Shown here one piece after another: positions 31,909 through 44,441 of a stretch of 64,000 nucleotides of DNA. The position numbers and the translations under genes are program-made. The first letter of the stretch is position 1. Every line of letters starts with the position of its first letter. Where the stretch lies: the NCBI GenBank assembly GCA_040437565.1, contig JBDOQK010000040.1, positions 62,001 to 126,000 on the forward strand. The letters run 5' to 3'. This DNA is from Albugo candida. Lineage: Eukaryota > Oomycota > Peronosporomycetes > Albuginales. A model generated the notes under the pieces. It was not told the origin of the DNA, made no database searches, and worked only from the letters and a program-made list of their open reading frames with translations.

Positions 31909-32598
31909 ATGATTTGCTTGAGTAAACGCAAACTGATCTTCAGTGTAATCTCGCTAAGGCTTATCGCTATGGCTGGCAGTTGTCCTTTTTCTTTGATGTG
32001 AAAATGTGATAGTCAGCAGAAAAAATCATATCGGGTCTCACTGGATCAAGCTAAGAACACTACAAAGTTGATGTGTAACACGAAAGCCCGATTTGATCGT
32101 AATAAAGTGGTGGACCTATCTCCATCAGGTAGTGGAACACATTGTGAGACTTACGAGTATGGATTGCGTAGTAAGATGCCATGTATTTTTGTTACTGCAC
32201 TTTCCGTTTTACCTAATGGGCTCACGGTTCCACTAGTTGAAAACACGAAGGATTGGATAGTGGAATACATGGAGGCCAAAATCACGTCCTCCTTTAATGA
32301 GCTTCCAATATTCAGGGAAATTAAAAATCGCGGTAGCATTGAATTTGTCGTAACAATGACGGAGCTTTATCTACCTTCTTCACAACATGACACTCAGCTC
32401 GGCAAGTCTAAAACAAAGTTTTCTTTTAAATTTAAAAACGGGCATATCGAATTTGAAATAGCGAACGGATGGATCAAAGTCAACGATAAAAATGAATGGT
32501 TGTTTGGAACGCAAATAATGGAAATTCTTGATGTTCGCCTCCGGAAGGAAAAGAATTGTCATGTGGTTTTCAATAAGAAAGACTTTGCAGAAGACTGA
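31909..32598 (+). pseudogene. Broken secreted-protein gene, second array copy 1
   Basis: A close relative of the genes at 41415 and 44442. The signal peptide region, the LSPSGSGTHC block and the C-terminal signature EWLFGTQIMEILDVRLRK are all readable in one frame. There is one break near its 5' part. The rest of the frame is well kept, so the decay is recent, or the break may be a sequencing error or isolate-specific. Confidence 0.65.
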
Positions 32599-34040
32599 CT
32601 CGCCGATGAAAGAGAAGTCACGCTCAGCTATCACGTATTGAGGATCACATATTACACCTTGAGAATAGTGGACATTCGCGAAAGCTTGCTACAAGTGACT
32701 GCTCAACAAAATAAGATCCCCTTTTGCTGCTCTCACTCACCAAGTCGAACAGACCAATCCTCCCACATTGTGCGAGTAATACGCAACAGCTAGACCACTA
32801 AATCACTTACGTACCCGTTCCATTCAAAACTCGAACGGAGCTCTGCCATCCTTCGCACATCTACCGTAAATCTCCTGAGTAAAGAGAGCTCAGTATCGGT
32901 CGAAAACCGTACAAGTACTAATTCTCAATAACGGGTCCGCATTAGTCTCAGCACATTTTACTACGTTGCGTTTAGTGTACGAATAAATTTGAATATTGAA
33001 GCAATAATAGGATGAAAGGATTGATAGTTGAACATCTTTATCGTATTTGGATGGTTTTGGGCTTGAAAATCTATCTGGTTCAGTGATGTTGCAATGGGTC
33101 TACTAAGAAATGACGAGGATTTTCACCGTGTTATGCCTTCATGCCGTTGTTGACGTGAAAGACTCATTGGGACCTGACACCAGGCGAAACTACCCGCTGA
33201 ATGTGTGAGCTGTTGTGCCACAGCTTCCAACCTCGATTGTCAATTCGAAGCTTTTATTCAATACGAGCAAGACCAAATCGCTTTTTCAGAATTCTAGGCT
33301 ATCAAAGTGATCATAATGGTTGGCGGCACGGAGTACGGAGGTCTTTCTGAAGCCAAAACAGCTGACTGGATCTCAATAATGCTTTCATCCTGTATACAGA
33401 CGGAAAAACAAGAGAGCTGATACAAATGTACTCCCACTTGATTGACTTCGATTTGGAGTGAGAACTTTGTTACACTTGCCGTTGCAGTACCCGCACACAT
33501 ATTAGAATTGTTACCCTCTGTATAGACTACTCCAAACCATTTTCTCAATACCAAGACCCTCTAATAAGAGATTCGGGAGACTGTACCATTTCATTAGGAA
33601 ACAAGAGGGGAAGTTGCTTACGTGAGCTTTGCAAGTTTGAAGAATTCGGGCTGCCCACATTTGTACTTTTCTTTCTAAAATGGAGGATGAATCCAGGAGG
33701 TATGGAAGACTTGTGCGACCAGTCCAGACTAGTTCTCTCCATGCTTGCTCAATTGCCTAGTAGCCTTCCAAAAGAGCCCAGTCGTCAATCAAAAACATCA
33801 AGGCGGCGAAGACTTGCCTAGATCCATTTCACGTTCGAAGTTAGGATCTATTCCTTAACCGATTAAATATCCTCATGTATCGCTGCGGAAGTAAGAAATT
33901 TAGATGATAATATTCCAAGTATGCTTGGAAACGACTGGTTATTCCATTTTGTTACGAGCCAATTTATAGCCGCTTGATGCTAATGAAGTACTTTTTATAG
34001 TCTAAAATGTCTACTAGCGGATGCTAAGATCTTCCAATGC
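32599..34040. other. Spacer with no supported gene
   Basis: Minus-strand frames at 33294-33554 and 33545-33742 are weakly coding-like but unassigned. Sequence at about 33720-33960 resembles 47370-47600, so a shared low-copy segment or old duplication lies here. Confidence 0.35.
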
Positions 34041-34044
34041 AAAC

Positions 34045-34245
34045 GTGCTTGGAGTTACGTACATTGAGCACAAACGGTGCGCGGATGAAAGGGTGAAAGA
34101 GGTACAACCGTTACTTAACGGTGCTCAGGCGTGCTGCCATGAAACGACTAACTCGGAGGACAAGGATGCAGAAGAATAACCAGTGGCCGTGTTGGCAATA
34201 CTTCGTCAAAGCCGAAATCGGTATCTCTGCTGAAATTAGTGAAAA
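34045..34245 (+). pseudogene. SELENOF-like gene remnant, left part
   Basis: It matches the middle of the 30476 gene (from GTACAACC...CAGGCGTGCTGCCATGAAACG, compare QACCHET, to the CGTCAAAG block). It carries stops (for example GAATAA after the CCHET block) and a disrupted frame. The remaining 3' piece is at 40497-40612, on the far side of a Copia element. Confidence 0.75.
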
Positions 34246-37200
34246 ATAAGTATTCAGATATGCGCTTGCTGCAATAGAGGTAAAAGTAAAGTAAAATACA
34301 TTCAGCATTGACCTTTTTTCTAACACTATACCATGCATGTGCAACGGCATTACAAATCTGACTAAGTCACCTTCTACATGACGTTCGTCTGGGCCCACGT
34401 GCTGCCGTCTCTCCTCGTCCCGTCTGTCACGTTGTATCAAAACCCCGTTCAGGTAAGGTCGGACTCTACCAGCAATGAGTCTTGTTGTTAAAATCAAGCC
34501 CTTGACGACCTGTCAGAAAACGATATCGTCTAACACTCCTCCTCGACCTCATCCTCGATGTCCTTTTTGCCAATACATTTCATGCAGGTCCAAGATCCTT
34601 GGCGCTGGTATTTTCTTCGTCAACAGATCCGCCATCATATCATCAGACGTGACAAAGCTTAGCTGCACGAGCTTAGCTTGAGCATGGTGACAGATAAAGT
34701 TTATATAAATGTCGAAATGTTTCGCGCTTGAGGTACTCTTCATGCTTTCCGTTGATCGCCGCTTTATTGTCCATCCGCATGAGCATCGTGTCAACACATG
34801 TCATGTCCAGTTCCTCAAAACATTCCCTCGTCCCTAAGAAGCTCAGAACCAGCATGCAACGCAGCGATGAACTCCTCTTCCATGGTGCTATGCGAGAACT
34901 CAGTCTGCTTCTTTTTCATGTCCACGATACCACTACATTGTCCAACATCATCACGCATCCTGATACTGAATTCATATCCGACATGCCCGCGGCAAAGTCC
35001 ACGTCGCTTCGGCTTTCGATCTTTATGGGGTCCCATGGTTGGCTTGCACTGTGGACGCACAACTTCAGCGCCTTCGTCTACTTTAGATTCGCGCAATTTG
35101 CTTGACCGTTTTCCATTCCGTCGTCGTCAGTTTCTGATTCTTCCCGATTGCGTGGCGCACTGCAAAACCGATATCAGAGGGAGTGTATTGTGCAATCCAT
35201 AGTAGATTCAAACGAAGAAGTGAAAGACCTTGATGCTTGCTACTCCTCCTTCGAATGACGCAACCAAAAATTATGAACCTCGCGTTTTTTCTTCGTTGCA
35301 TTCTTCGCGAATTGGGGTCCGAACCCCATTCTCCGAATCCAACACATGGTCCTATAACAGCAAGTCGATTGTCACATTTTGATCAAGCACATAAACCGCC
35401 TCAGAGTCCAATATTATACATCAACCCAAAAACTTGTTCCCATTCTGGTGCTTGGTGTTTTCGATATGCGACGTTACATGGTGTATTTGTTGTCAATTTC
35501 CAGTCCGGGCAGTACACCTGATTGCAGCTATGAGATGTTTGAGCACAAACTGATTCGATGGGACTTGTGTACGTTATATCAAGTGCATTTTGTATCGCCG
35601 AGGTAGTTTTCCAAGCACTGTCTATCCAAGCACATCCAAATCTTCTATTTCGAGTGACACCATGCTGTCAAAAATTGTCCAACGAGATTGGTTATAGTCC
35701 TTGCAAATCGAATGGCGCTGAAGTTTGTGCATGAGGAATCTGGAGGACATTTGCTTGATTAGTTTGATGCGTGCCGTGTTTCTACCTATCGAGGAGCGTA
35801 ATGATGCAACCACTTAGGTTTAGAACGATTGGCGTAACACATTAATTTTCTCCAATATACTCCTATTTTTATCTATCAAAGCTACCGGCGGTCCGAGGGC
35901 CGTCTCTGCGTCGAGCTTGTCTGTTCAACCGAAGTACCGAAGTCTCGGTGGCCAATAAGTCGTCGACATACAGACCAACAATCGTATCTTTTCCATCGGT
36001 TCTTTTACCCTACAGGCACATGTCTATTGTACACTGCTTGAGACCCAGATCGACCACTTTGGATGCAGTAGCTTGCTCCATAGCCTTCCGGTCTGCCTCA
36101 GGCTATATAGCTACTTCATTAACAACAATATGCTTGATTCTATGTTGATTCAAGATATCTTGACCGACTTGCATCTCAACGTAGACTGTACTGAACCCGC
36201 CTCTTTTGTAAGGTAAGGACTGACGAAACCAGTGTTCATTAGAGGATCCGACCCAACGCTTTATACAAAAAAAAGAAAGTAGATAGTGTGCTGTAACACC
36301 AATGAAAGAAGCGTTTCTGGGTTAGGGCGATAGACTTCGGTGATTCATCTTAAAAGTATCGTTCTTCAGTCCAAACGTCCTATTTGAAACGATCAGAAAA
36401 TCTTCCGGGTTTCTCCTGAAGATTTGAATTGGACGTACATATTTCGCATTGTGTCTGATCTCATTATCATGGACTCATCGTGGAGTGCATCCATAAGCGA
36501 GTAAGTAGCGTGAACGGTAGATAAGGAATTACAATACATGTTTCTAGACCGGTGTTCCTGGTCTCTATTACATTGGTATTAGATAGTATATATCGCCATT
36601 TCGCTCATGATGAGTATCTCCTATGCTTTATTATAACCATTAGGATCATCGGAAGTCAACGTGGTACAGAGTCAATTTATCATTTCGGAACCGAAAGTCA
36701 TGTGTCGTGCTCGTTCTTTACCCAAGATTTGAAAACGCTGCTGACGGCATTAATTTGAGTGAAGTAGAGATGATTCGATTCAACAAACGCTAAGACAATT
36801 TGCTAAAGTTGAGCTTCGCACCAGATCCATCCCAATTAAACGTTTCGAGCGTTCAAGAGTATTAAAACAAAAGTAGACCAAGAGTTACATTTATGAAGCT
36901 GCAACTAGGAACTGGAGTATGCAAAGCGTTTGCTACAATTCGCTTGGCACTCTCATGTATACCAGACATATGCAAGTACCAATATCATCTTTACGTTCAC
37001 AAGTTCCATTACCGCAGCGAAAGTCAAAGTGTAATCGAATTTAATTAGTTTTTCATTGCCACTGTTGCCTTTATTTCAAAAATAATAAACACTAATTTTT
37101 TAAGCTTGTTCATAAATAATTCCACACAATTTATCTCCCTACATTTTCATTAGCCTCTATCCTCGTCTTGAAACCCCGCTTATTGTGGAGAACGGGTGAG

Positions 37201-40200
37201 TCTTTGTGCGGAACTATCACTTCCCACGCCATTTTCATCCAAAGCGTTCGGCTTTCCATTCATCGCCACAAAAACATATATTTGCTATTTTTCTTTATAG
37301 ATTCGCCGTAGTTTCTTGGGTCTGGTTATCTGATAGTGCTGTAAATGTCTTGAAGTTCAATTGTGTTACATCTAGCACTTGGCTTATCGACTTCATCGCG
37401 TGTTTACCATCGTGTCTATTTGAATGACCTGATGTTTGTTTAACGCTTGCCATGGTTTCCATCAGGATCTTTCTGACCTTCAACACCATGCAAAGCTTTA
37501 CCCAGTCCACTGTCTCGAATATCGGTTAGGGTTTCAATATTGCGAACATTCTGATTTACCATCTCTATACGCTCCTTTGGTACGTAGACCCGATATCCCT
37601 TCATCTTATCGTACTTCCATAATGATCGCCGCTTTGCCGCGCACACCAACAGATTTGTTGTTATTGTTCAGGTGCATCGTGCATGGGGAGTCAAAGACCA
37701 CAATGTCCCTCGATTCCCGTTGTTTCTTGTTCAACATCTTTATAGATGAGATGCAAGCTTCATTTGCCTTGGTGGGACTTCGATGAAGAATGTAGGCTGC
37801 ATATTAAGCAGCATCGCCCCAAAATTTCAAGGGTAGCAAACACCCTTCTCGCACCATGTTTATGACGGTGCGATGCATCCATTCAGCCTTGCCCGTACTT
37901 GCCTGGTTTCTTCTTTTACTTAATTGTCGTAAGACAACAGTTTCCTTGCAAAAAAACGTTCGGAGGTTTGTATTCGCCTCCACCTTCTGTACTTTGAAAG
38001 GGGTATACGGCAATTTAACCCTTTTAGAGACACCAAGAAATTCTCGAACTTCATCGCAGCAAAATCCCCAGTCTTCGTGAGGAACACTCGGCAATAGTTT
38101 GACCGGTGAGTGATACCGTTGATCAAATACTTATTGCCTAGTCGATCACAGGGATTGGTGGAGCCTTTTAGATCGGAACAGATGACGCCAACAATCACAT
38201 CGATGTGAAAATTCAAGCCGCTGTCCTTTCGTGACTGTACGTTTTTCGTCTTCGTGCCTTATGCGCATGCGAAGCAGGTAATACGCCTTGTATCAATCAT
38301 TTTGATATCAGAGGCAGGATTTTGGGCCATCTTGGTGGTTGTGTCATATCACAGATGTTACAAATGACGATAAAACTGGAACAAGCTACCATGCTAAACC
38401 CTTAGGTTATGTTCATGTTCCTCACAATTCGCCATTGTCATGACCGCCTCATTTGGTTAAATAAATCCACGAAAATCGTCAATCCAAATATCGTCGTAAA
38501 CTGAAACGATTAACACATCTTGATACGGTCAACGTTTATGATGGGTGCACCACCAGAATTTGAGATCATGACACGCCTCCCTTCACGATATTCAGGAACG
38601 CATACCTTCTTTTCCAATTTTTCGAATTAAATGATGTTACGCCCCAAATTGGATGCGTATTGAGAATAGAAAAGTCGGATGGTCGTTACAAAACCAAGTG
38701 CCTTGACCCGGATCATCACACTTCCTTCTTTGTTGATCGTTGAAGGCCCCCCATCAGAGGCTTTAGAGAAGCATTCGTTATTGCAGTCGACCGTATCGTC
38801 AAGAAGATTCAAGTCATTGTCCAAATGGCACCATGAGCCGCTGTCCAAAACCCAGTTGCTGGTTGAGCTTGACCGTCCTTCGCTATCAGCTAAAATGAAA
38901 ATTTCATACTGTCTTTTTCGCCTTTCTGCAGGCAAACTGCCTTGAGGTGACCAGTCACTTCCTTATTTCCTTCTTCGGCTCAACGACGTTTACTACGTCT
39001 CTACCGAAATGTTTTACTCGAATATCAACCTCCGTCGATTGTACAAATTGGGCGAGCTTTTCCGCCTATCGTAGGTAGCCAACCCTATTCAGGCCAAACG
39101 GGGCAGCATGGTCGTGCACATCGTTGTATCAGCACAATGGTGTCCAAGACAATGCTTTCGGCGCTTCTGCACGCGTCAAACAGCTGGCAAGTACAAGAGA
39201 TGTTACGTCGATCTACGCTGCGATAACTTGGGCAAAATATACAATTTCATGCTCTAGGAAGGTGTTATCTTGGTAGTAAAAGTCTGGATCAGCCTTTGCA
39301 TAGCATACTCCAACGTTTGCCTCTCAGAACCCCACGTTTGCACCTGCCGACGAAAATATTTCTGCTCAATGCTGGCAAGGTGTTGACCAGGATCACCATC
39401 CTTGATGTTTTCAGGCCATACAAAACCACAGGCAAGCTCGGAGAATCCAACTTGTCGCGCAAGCTCTTTTCCTCATTCAATGAACCCCCTACCATGTCCA
39501 TAGTAGAGTATCTTTCCGTCGAAAGGTTGTAGCGTCAATTCTCGTTGCTGACCATCAGGTACGCCTTCGGGTACCTGGTCAGGTTGTTGATATCTAGGGT
39601 AGCAAATGGATCCTCTGGATCCGGATCTGAGAGTTGGGTCCATTTGCTAAACGGATCTGGATCTAGATCCATTGCAGCCCTAGTAATAACCATGACATGG
39701 TATAGCATACCTGGGTACACTCCTTCAGGTGAACCCTTCGGATGAAAAAAAGCGTCAGATCTCTCACAAATTCCATTTTTGCCATTGACTTGAGCAGGTG
39801 GGTCAACAATATCCCCAGCATAAGCTGGTTATCGGGCACTAAGGTAGGTGGCCGGCGAAACATTCGGTGAACGTTGGGGAGAAGGGGAATGCTCCACAGG
39901 CTGGAGGTTTATACCTACCCTATTCCCAAATACAAATCAAAAGTGCTTGACTTCACATAGTCCTTGCGATGTCGGCTGGCTTGTCAATTCTGCGAGAATT
40001 CCGTCCTACACATCCGCTTCGACAAATCCCCAAGCATGGCGATCACCTCGTCCAGCGCCGCCGCGGGCAGTGCCGGCTATTCTTCGAATTGTTGGTCGTT
40101 GGTCGTGTCCTTACCATTGACCACCACAGCAGGTGCAGATTGCTGAGACGCGCCACCACCACGTTCGTTTGGCCTCATAGCCTCTCTGCTAAAGTATTTG

Positions 40201-40480
40201 ATATGAACTTGTTTAATAGCGGTAGAAGCTAGAGTAAATTATATATAGCATCAACTTTGTTTGTCAAAACTAAACATGCATGTGCAATGGCATTACAAAC
40301 TTGACTATGTCACGTTTCGGATGACTTCCGTCTGGTCCGACGAGGCGAATGTCTCCCCTCGTCCGATATGTCATGATCTCACCAAACAGCCGTTCGGGCG
40401 ATGTCGTACTGTACCTGTAATGGGTCTTGCAGTTGCAGCTCAGGTTCTTGACGACCTGTAAGAAAATAGTATCGTTGAGA
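34245..40480 (-). mobile_element. Old Copia-type LTR retrotransposon, broken
   Basis: Copia family, minus orientation. Terminal repeats of roughly 280 bases lie at about 34245-34535 and about 40200-40480. They share blocks such as catgcatgtgcaa/tggcattaca and are clearly diverged, so the insertion is old. From right to left the internal region shows gag-like, protease (WVLDSGSWCHL), integrase, reverse transcriptase and RNase H parts. That domain order defines Copia. A purine-rich tract borders the left repeat. The element carries many breaks. It lies inside the second SELENOF-like copy. Confidence 0.8.
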
Positions 40481-40496
40481 ATCCTTCCCTCTCGCA

Positions 40497-40612
40497 TTTC
40501 TCAAGAACCACCCCGCGGATTTTCTCGGTTTGAAAGTAGATCAACCACGTCCTCGTCTGTTCTATTATCTTGAAAAACGTATTAGGTAGACCACATTATA
40601 CGAGGCACTGTC
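40497..40612 (+). pseudogene. SELENOF-like gene remnant, right part
   Basis: It continues the 34045-34245 remnant: the block for NHAEDFPGL (ccgcggattttctcgg), then caaccacgtcctcgtctg and the former intron start (aggtagaccacattatacgaggc). Together the two pieces are one old copy of the SELENOF-like gene split by the Copia element. Confidence 0.75.
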
Positions 40613-41363
40613 CTCCACAGTCAGTTCGAACAGAATTACGCGCTATGCGGAGTGGCACCTACATGACCGCAAACATTCTTACATAGATGTTGATAAATGT
40701 GATTCGACGTGACTTTGATTATATCTCATCGGGGCAGTAGAGAATGCTAAAAAATTATCGCACGAAGACACAATGTTTTTTTTTTATAAATAATACATAA
40801 GGAATTCTTTTATCAAAAAGTGAGCCGTTTTGGCGATGCGCATCAGCTATATTGCTGACACTGAGTTATTTTCTATTTATCACGTTTCAAAGAGACGCTT
40901 TCGTCATTTTTCTCCTTCAAATATTCAAACACCCGTGTCTCAACGGTGTCAAATTCAAAAATGACCATTTACTGTATTTTCTATGCACATAAAAGTGTGT
41001 AGTGAATGTGTCTTTTTTGCTGCATGCGTTTGCGATAGAATTGTTTATACCCTTTGTACCCGTCGATTTCGAATGAAAAAGTAACAAAAAATCAGCTGGC
41101 TCGTGGCCACGTAGCCATGCCCTATTCATGTTGTCAATTAGCGTATCGCTGTCGTGCAAACAAAACCAAATACACAGCCCTGCGCCATTTAGCCTTATAT
41201 TTTTGCAAGATGTTGTACGAGAAAAGCACGTAGGTATCGGAAGGCTGCACTACTCAGCTGCGTGTTGTCTGGCTGAAGGAATGGAACCAGAGCAATTTGA
41301 CGTTGCCACGTGTGTGCTCGTTCGTGAACCAACAAATCAAGTCGCAAAAAAAGTCTGCCTTCG
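40613..41363. other. Upstream region of secreted gene 2
   Basis: It repeats the spacer upstream of copy 1 and copy 3 (blocks at 40890-41060 and 41110-41270). It contains promoter and perhaps 5' leader; no gene is supported. Confidence 0.5.
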
Positions 41364-41377
41364 TCATTTTGCCAGTC
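41364..41377 (+). promoter_or_regulatory. Initiator-like element, TCATTTTGCCAGTC
   Basis: It lies 51 bases upstream of the ATG of secreted gene 2 and aligns with the sites of copies 1 and 3. Confidence 0.45.
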
Positions 41378-41414
41378 TTCAAATCATTTGCAGATCCCTT
41401 CGCTCCAAAGACTC

Positions 41415-42128
41415 ATGACTGTATTTCGTCGCTTATTTCTGTTGGCCCAACATATCTGCGGATTGGTAACGTATGGAAATCGAGAATGCCCCTTTGATCC
41501 TGCATGGGAATGTTTTCCAAAAGAAATAAAAGGTACAACAAAGTTTAAAGTAGTCGGTGAAATACGATCAAGCACACTTTTGTATTGTAAGGTTGAGAAT
41601 CCTTCAATTGTAAAAACTATTGATCTTCGTCCAACAGGACTGGGCGAACCCTGCACGAACTTCGAGTATACGCTTCGTCAATCTGAGTCAAGCCACTTGC
41701 AACCGCATGTCAGCACAGATCAGCCGAGCTTTACAGTACAACTTACTGATGAAGCCTTAAAGTCGAATCAATGGATGGTAAAATTCAAAAGAGGACGTAT
41801 CTCGGTGCAAGACAAGTCTCGACATGAAGATTTTTCGATATGTAACTTCATCATGTTCAGTGCGCAAAGATCAAAACTGGTTGTACCTTCCGTATATCGC
41901 GACATATTTAAAGAGAAGTATGGTACCGACCAACTCTTCGCCTTTATCTTCGAATTTGAATCGGGGCAAGAAATCACCTTCAGTTTGAAAGGCGAACACA
42001 TCGATTGGACTAAAGAACAAAACGATTGGATATTTGGAACAATCGTGATGGAACTTTTGGATATTCGCCTCAGGAAGACCGGAGAAATGTCGAAATTTGA
42101 AGTAATGTTCAACAAGATTGAAGGGTAG
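41415..42128 (+). CDS. Secreted protein, second array copy 2
   Basis: 237 residues, one exon. The ATG at 41415 starts a signal-peptide-like stretch (MTVFRRLFLLAQHICGLVTY). The mature protein begins with CPFDPAWECF, shared with copy 3 (CPFDRTVKC), then IDLRPTGLGEPCTNFEYTLR, matching LDLRPDGDGTHCTTFEFAFR in copy 3. The C-terminal part reads like beta strands (AFIFEFESGQEITFSL) and ends with DWIFGTIVMELLDIRLRK, the superfamily signature. There are no catalytic motifs. Role unknown; effector candidate by inference. Confidence 0.78.
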   Translation: MTVFRRLFLLAQHICGLVTYGNRECPFDPAWECFPKEIKGTTKFKVVGEIRSSTLLYCKVENPSIVKTIDLRPTGLGEPCTNFEYTLRQSESSHLQPHVSTDQPSFTVQLTDEALKSNQWMVKFKRGRISVQDKSRHEDFSICNFIMFSAQRSKLVVPSVYRDIFKEKYGTDQLFAFIFEFESGQEITFSLKGEHIDWTKEQNDWIFGTIVMELLDIRLRKTGEMSKFEVMFNKIEG

Positions 42129-42418
42129 CATTGCGCGAAGACTAGCACAAAGAAGAAAGCTTATGTCCAATGTCTAGCAATGACACCACGACACAGTTCA
42201 CCTCTGGTTGATAAGAGCGACTGATAAATAATATAAGCTTTCTTCTTGTTTCTTCATTTTATTACTCGCTGTAGCTCGACCAAGTCATACCACAAACATT
42301 TGGGCTTATGAGAAGCAATCATGCACCAGAATAACAAAGAGTACCAAACGATACCACAGTATGCGAGGCTATTGTCATTCACAATCATTAAGGTGCTCAA
42401 ATGACTAAGGCATCATAT
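42129..42418. other. 3' flank of secreted gene 2
   Basis: No gene. The same bases reappear after the gap, at 43231-43520, because of the contig overlap. Confidence 0.6.
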
Positions 42419-42518
42419 NNNNNNNNNNNNNNNNNNNNNNNNNNNNNNNNNNNNNNNNNNNNNNNNNNNNNNNNNNNNNNNNNNNNNNNNNNNNNNNNNN
42501 NNNNNNNNNNNNNNNNNN
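42419..42518. other. Assembly gap (100 N), flanks overlap by 1002 bases
   Basis: Bases 41417-42418 are repeated at 42519-43520 with no difference that I can see, and each copy ends exactly at a contig edge. It is an unmerged overlap, not a gene duplication. Confidence 0.93.
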
Positions 42519-43230
42519 GACTGTATTTCGTCGCTTATTTCTGTTGGCCCAACATATCTGCGGATTGGTAACGTATGGAAATCGAGAATGCCCCTTTGAT
42601 CCTGCATGGGAATGTTTTCCAAAAGAAATAAAAGGTACAACAAAGTTTAAAGTAGTCGGTGAAATACGATCAAGCACACTTTTGTATTGTAAGGTTGAGA
42701 ATCCTTCAATTGTAAAAACTATTGATCTTCGTCCAACAGGACTGGGCGAACCCTGCACGAACTTCGAGTATACGCTTCGTCAATCTGAGTCAAGCCACTT
42801 GCAACCGCATGTCAGCACAGATCAGCCGAGCTTTACAGTACAACTTACTGATGAAGCCTTAAAGTCGAATCAATGGATGGTAAAATTCAAAAGAGGACGT
42901 ATCTCGGTGCAAGACAAGTCTCGACATGAAGATTTTTCGATATGTAACTTCATCATGTTCAGTGCGCAAAGATCAAAACTGGTTGTACCTTCCGTATATC
43001 GCGACATATTTAAAGAGAAGTATGGTACCGACCAACTCTTCGCCTTTATCTTCGAATTTGAATCGGGGCAAGAAATCACCTTCAGTTTGAAAGGCGAACA
43101 CATCGATTGGACTAAAGAACAAAACGATTGGATATTTGGAACAATCGTGATGGAACTTTTGGATATTCGCCTCAGGAAGACCGGAGAAATGTCGAAATTT
43201 GAAGTAATGTTCAACAAGATTGAAGGGTAG
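42519..43230 (+). other. Artefactual second copy of secreted gene 2
   Basis: It reads as the same protein as 41415-42128, minus the first two bases of the ATG, which fall in the gap. It should not be counted as a separate gene. Confidence 0.88.
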
Positions 43231-43520
43231 CATTGCGCGAAGACTAGCACAAAGAAGAAAGCTTATGTCCAATGTCTAGCAATGACACCACGACACAGTT
43301 CACCTCTGGTTGATAAGAGCGACTGATAAATAATATAAGCTTTCTTCTTGTTTCTTCATTTTATTACTCGCTGTAGCTCGACCAAGTCATACCACAAACA
43401 TTTGGGCTTATGAGAAGCAATCATGCACCAGAATAACAAAGAGTACCAAACGATACCACAGTATGCGAGGCTATTGTCATTCACAATCATTAAGGTGCTC
43501 AAATGACTAAGGCATCATAT

Positions 43521-44397
43521 GCACGATATGGTAGTATACGTAGGAACGAGATATAGTCAAGGTCGCATTGCGCGCTACGCGGAGTAGCACCTGCATGAAC
43601 GCAAACATTATCACATAGATGTAGAAAAATGTGTTTTGACATGACTATAATCATATTTGATCGGCGCCAGAGACAATCCTAGAATGGTCGTCACAGCAAG
43701 ACGCAATTATTGAAAGTGATACATGAGAAAAGCTTCTATCAAAGTGAGCTGCTGTAACAAAGTGCACCAACTCTGTTGCTGATGTTGAGAAAATTTCTAT
43801 TGATGACGTCTTCAGAGAGACGCTTTCATCCTTTTTCTTCTTCAAATATATGTTTGAACGCCTCTGTCTTTCCGTTACGTGTCAAATTCAAAAATGAACA
43901 TATACTGTCTTTTCTATGTACGGAGGAGTGTGTAGTGAATATATTTCCTATGCTGCATGCGTATGTGATGGAATTTTTGATACCCTTTGTACTGGTCGAA
44001 TTCCAATGAAAAAGAAGCACCAACCTCCAGCTGGTCCGTGGCATTAAATAAAGGACAGCGTATAAAGAAATTTGAAAAAAAGCATGCCCTACCCATGTTG
44101 TTAAATCAGGGTATCTCTGTCGTGCAAACAAAACCAGATACACAGCCCTGCGCCATTTAGCCTGAAATTTTTGCAAGATGTTGTACGAAAAAAGCACGTA
44201 GGTATCGGAAAGCTGCAGTGCTCAGCTGCGTGCTATCCGTTTGTGTACTAATTGCTGTGTTGTCGTTATGAAGAGTGCAATTCCGCAAACTTGCAAAGAT
44301 ACTATTGGCGGAAGTAAACGAATATTGCTATTTACCTTAACCGCGTATGCAAACGTGCTTGAAAAGTTCATTGTTCCGTGCTCTTATTGAATTACGT
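43521..44397. other. Upstream region of secreted gene 3
   Basis: It repeats the spacer of the other array units (blocks at 43560-43640, 43810-44010 and 44090-44240). A 123-codon minus-strand frame (43826-44197) overlaps the conserved block but is not conserved well enough to call a gene. Confidence 0.45.
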
Positions 44398-44411
44398 TCA
44401 TTTACGAACTT
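44398..44411 (+). promoter_or_regulatory. Initiator-like element, TCATTTACGAACTT
   Basis: It lies 44 bases upstream of the ATG of secreted gene 3, in the same position as in its paralogues. Confidence 0.45.
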
Positions 44412-44441
44412 ACTTCATATCACACACCTATCAAGACAAAA

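Noticed and set aside
42519-43230. A second identical secreted gene
   Set aside because: It is the same sequence as 41417-42128, bounded by contig edges. I treat it as an unmerged overlap.
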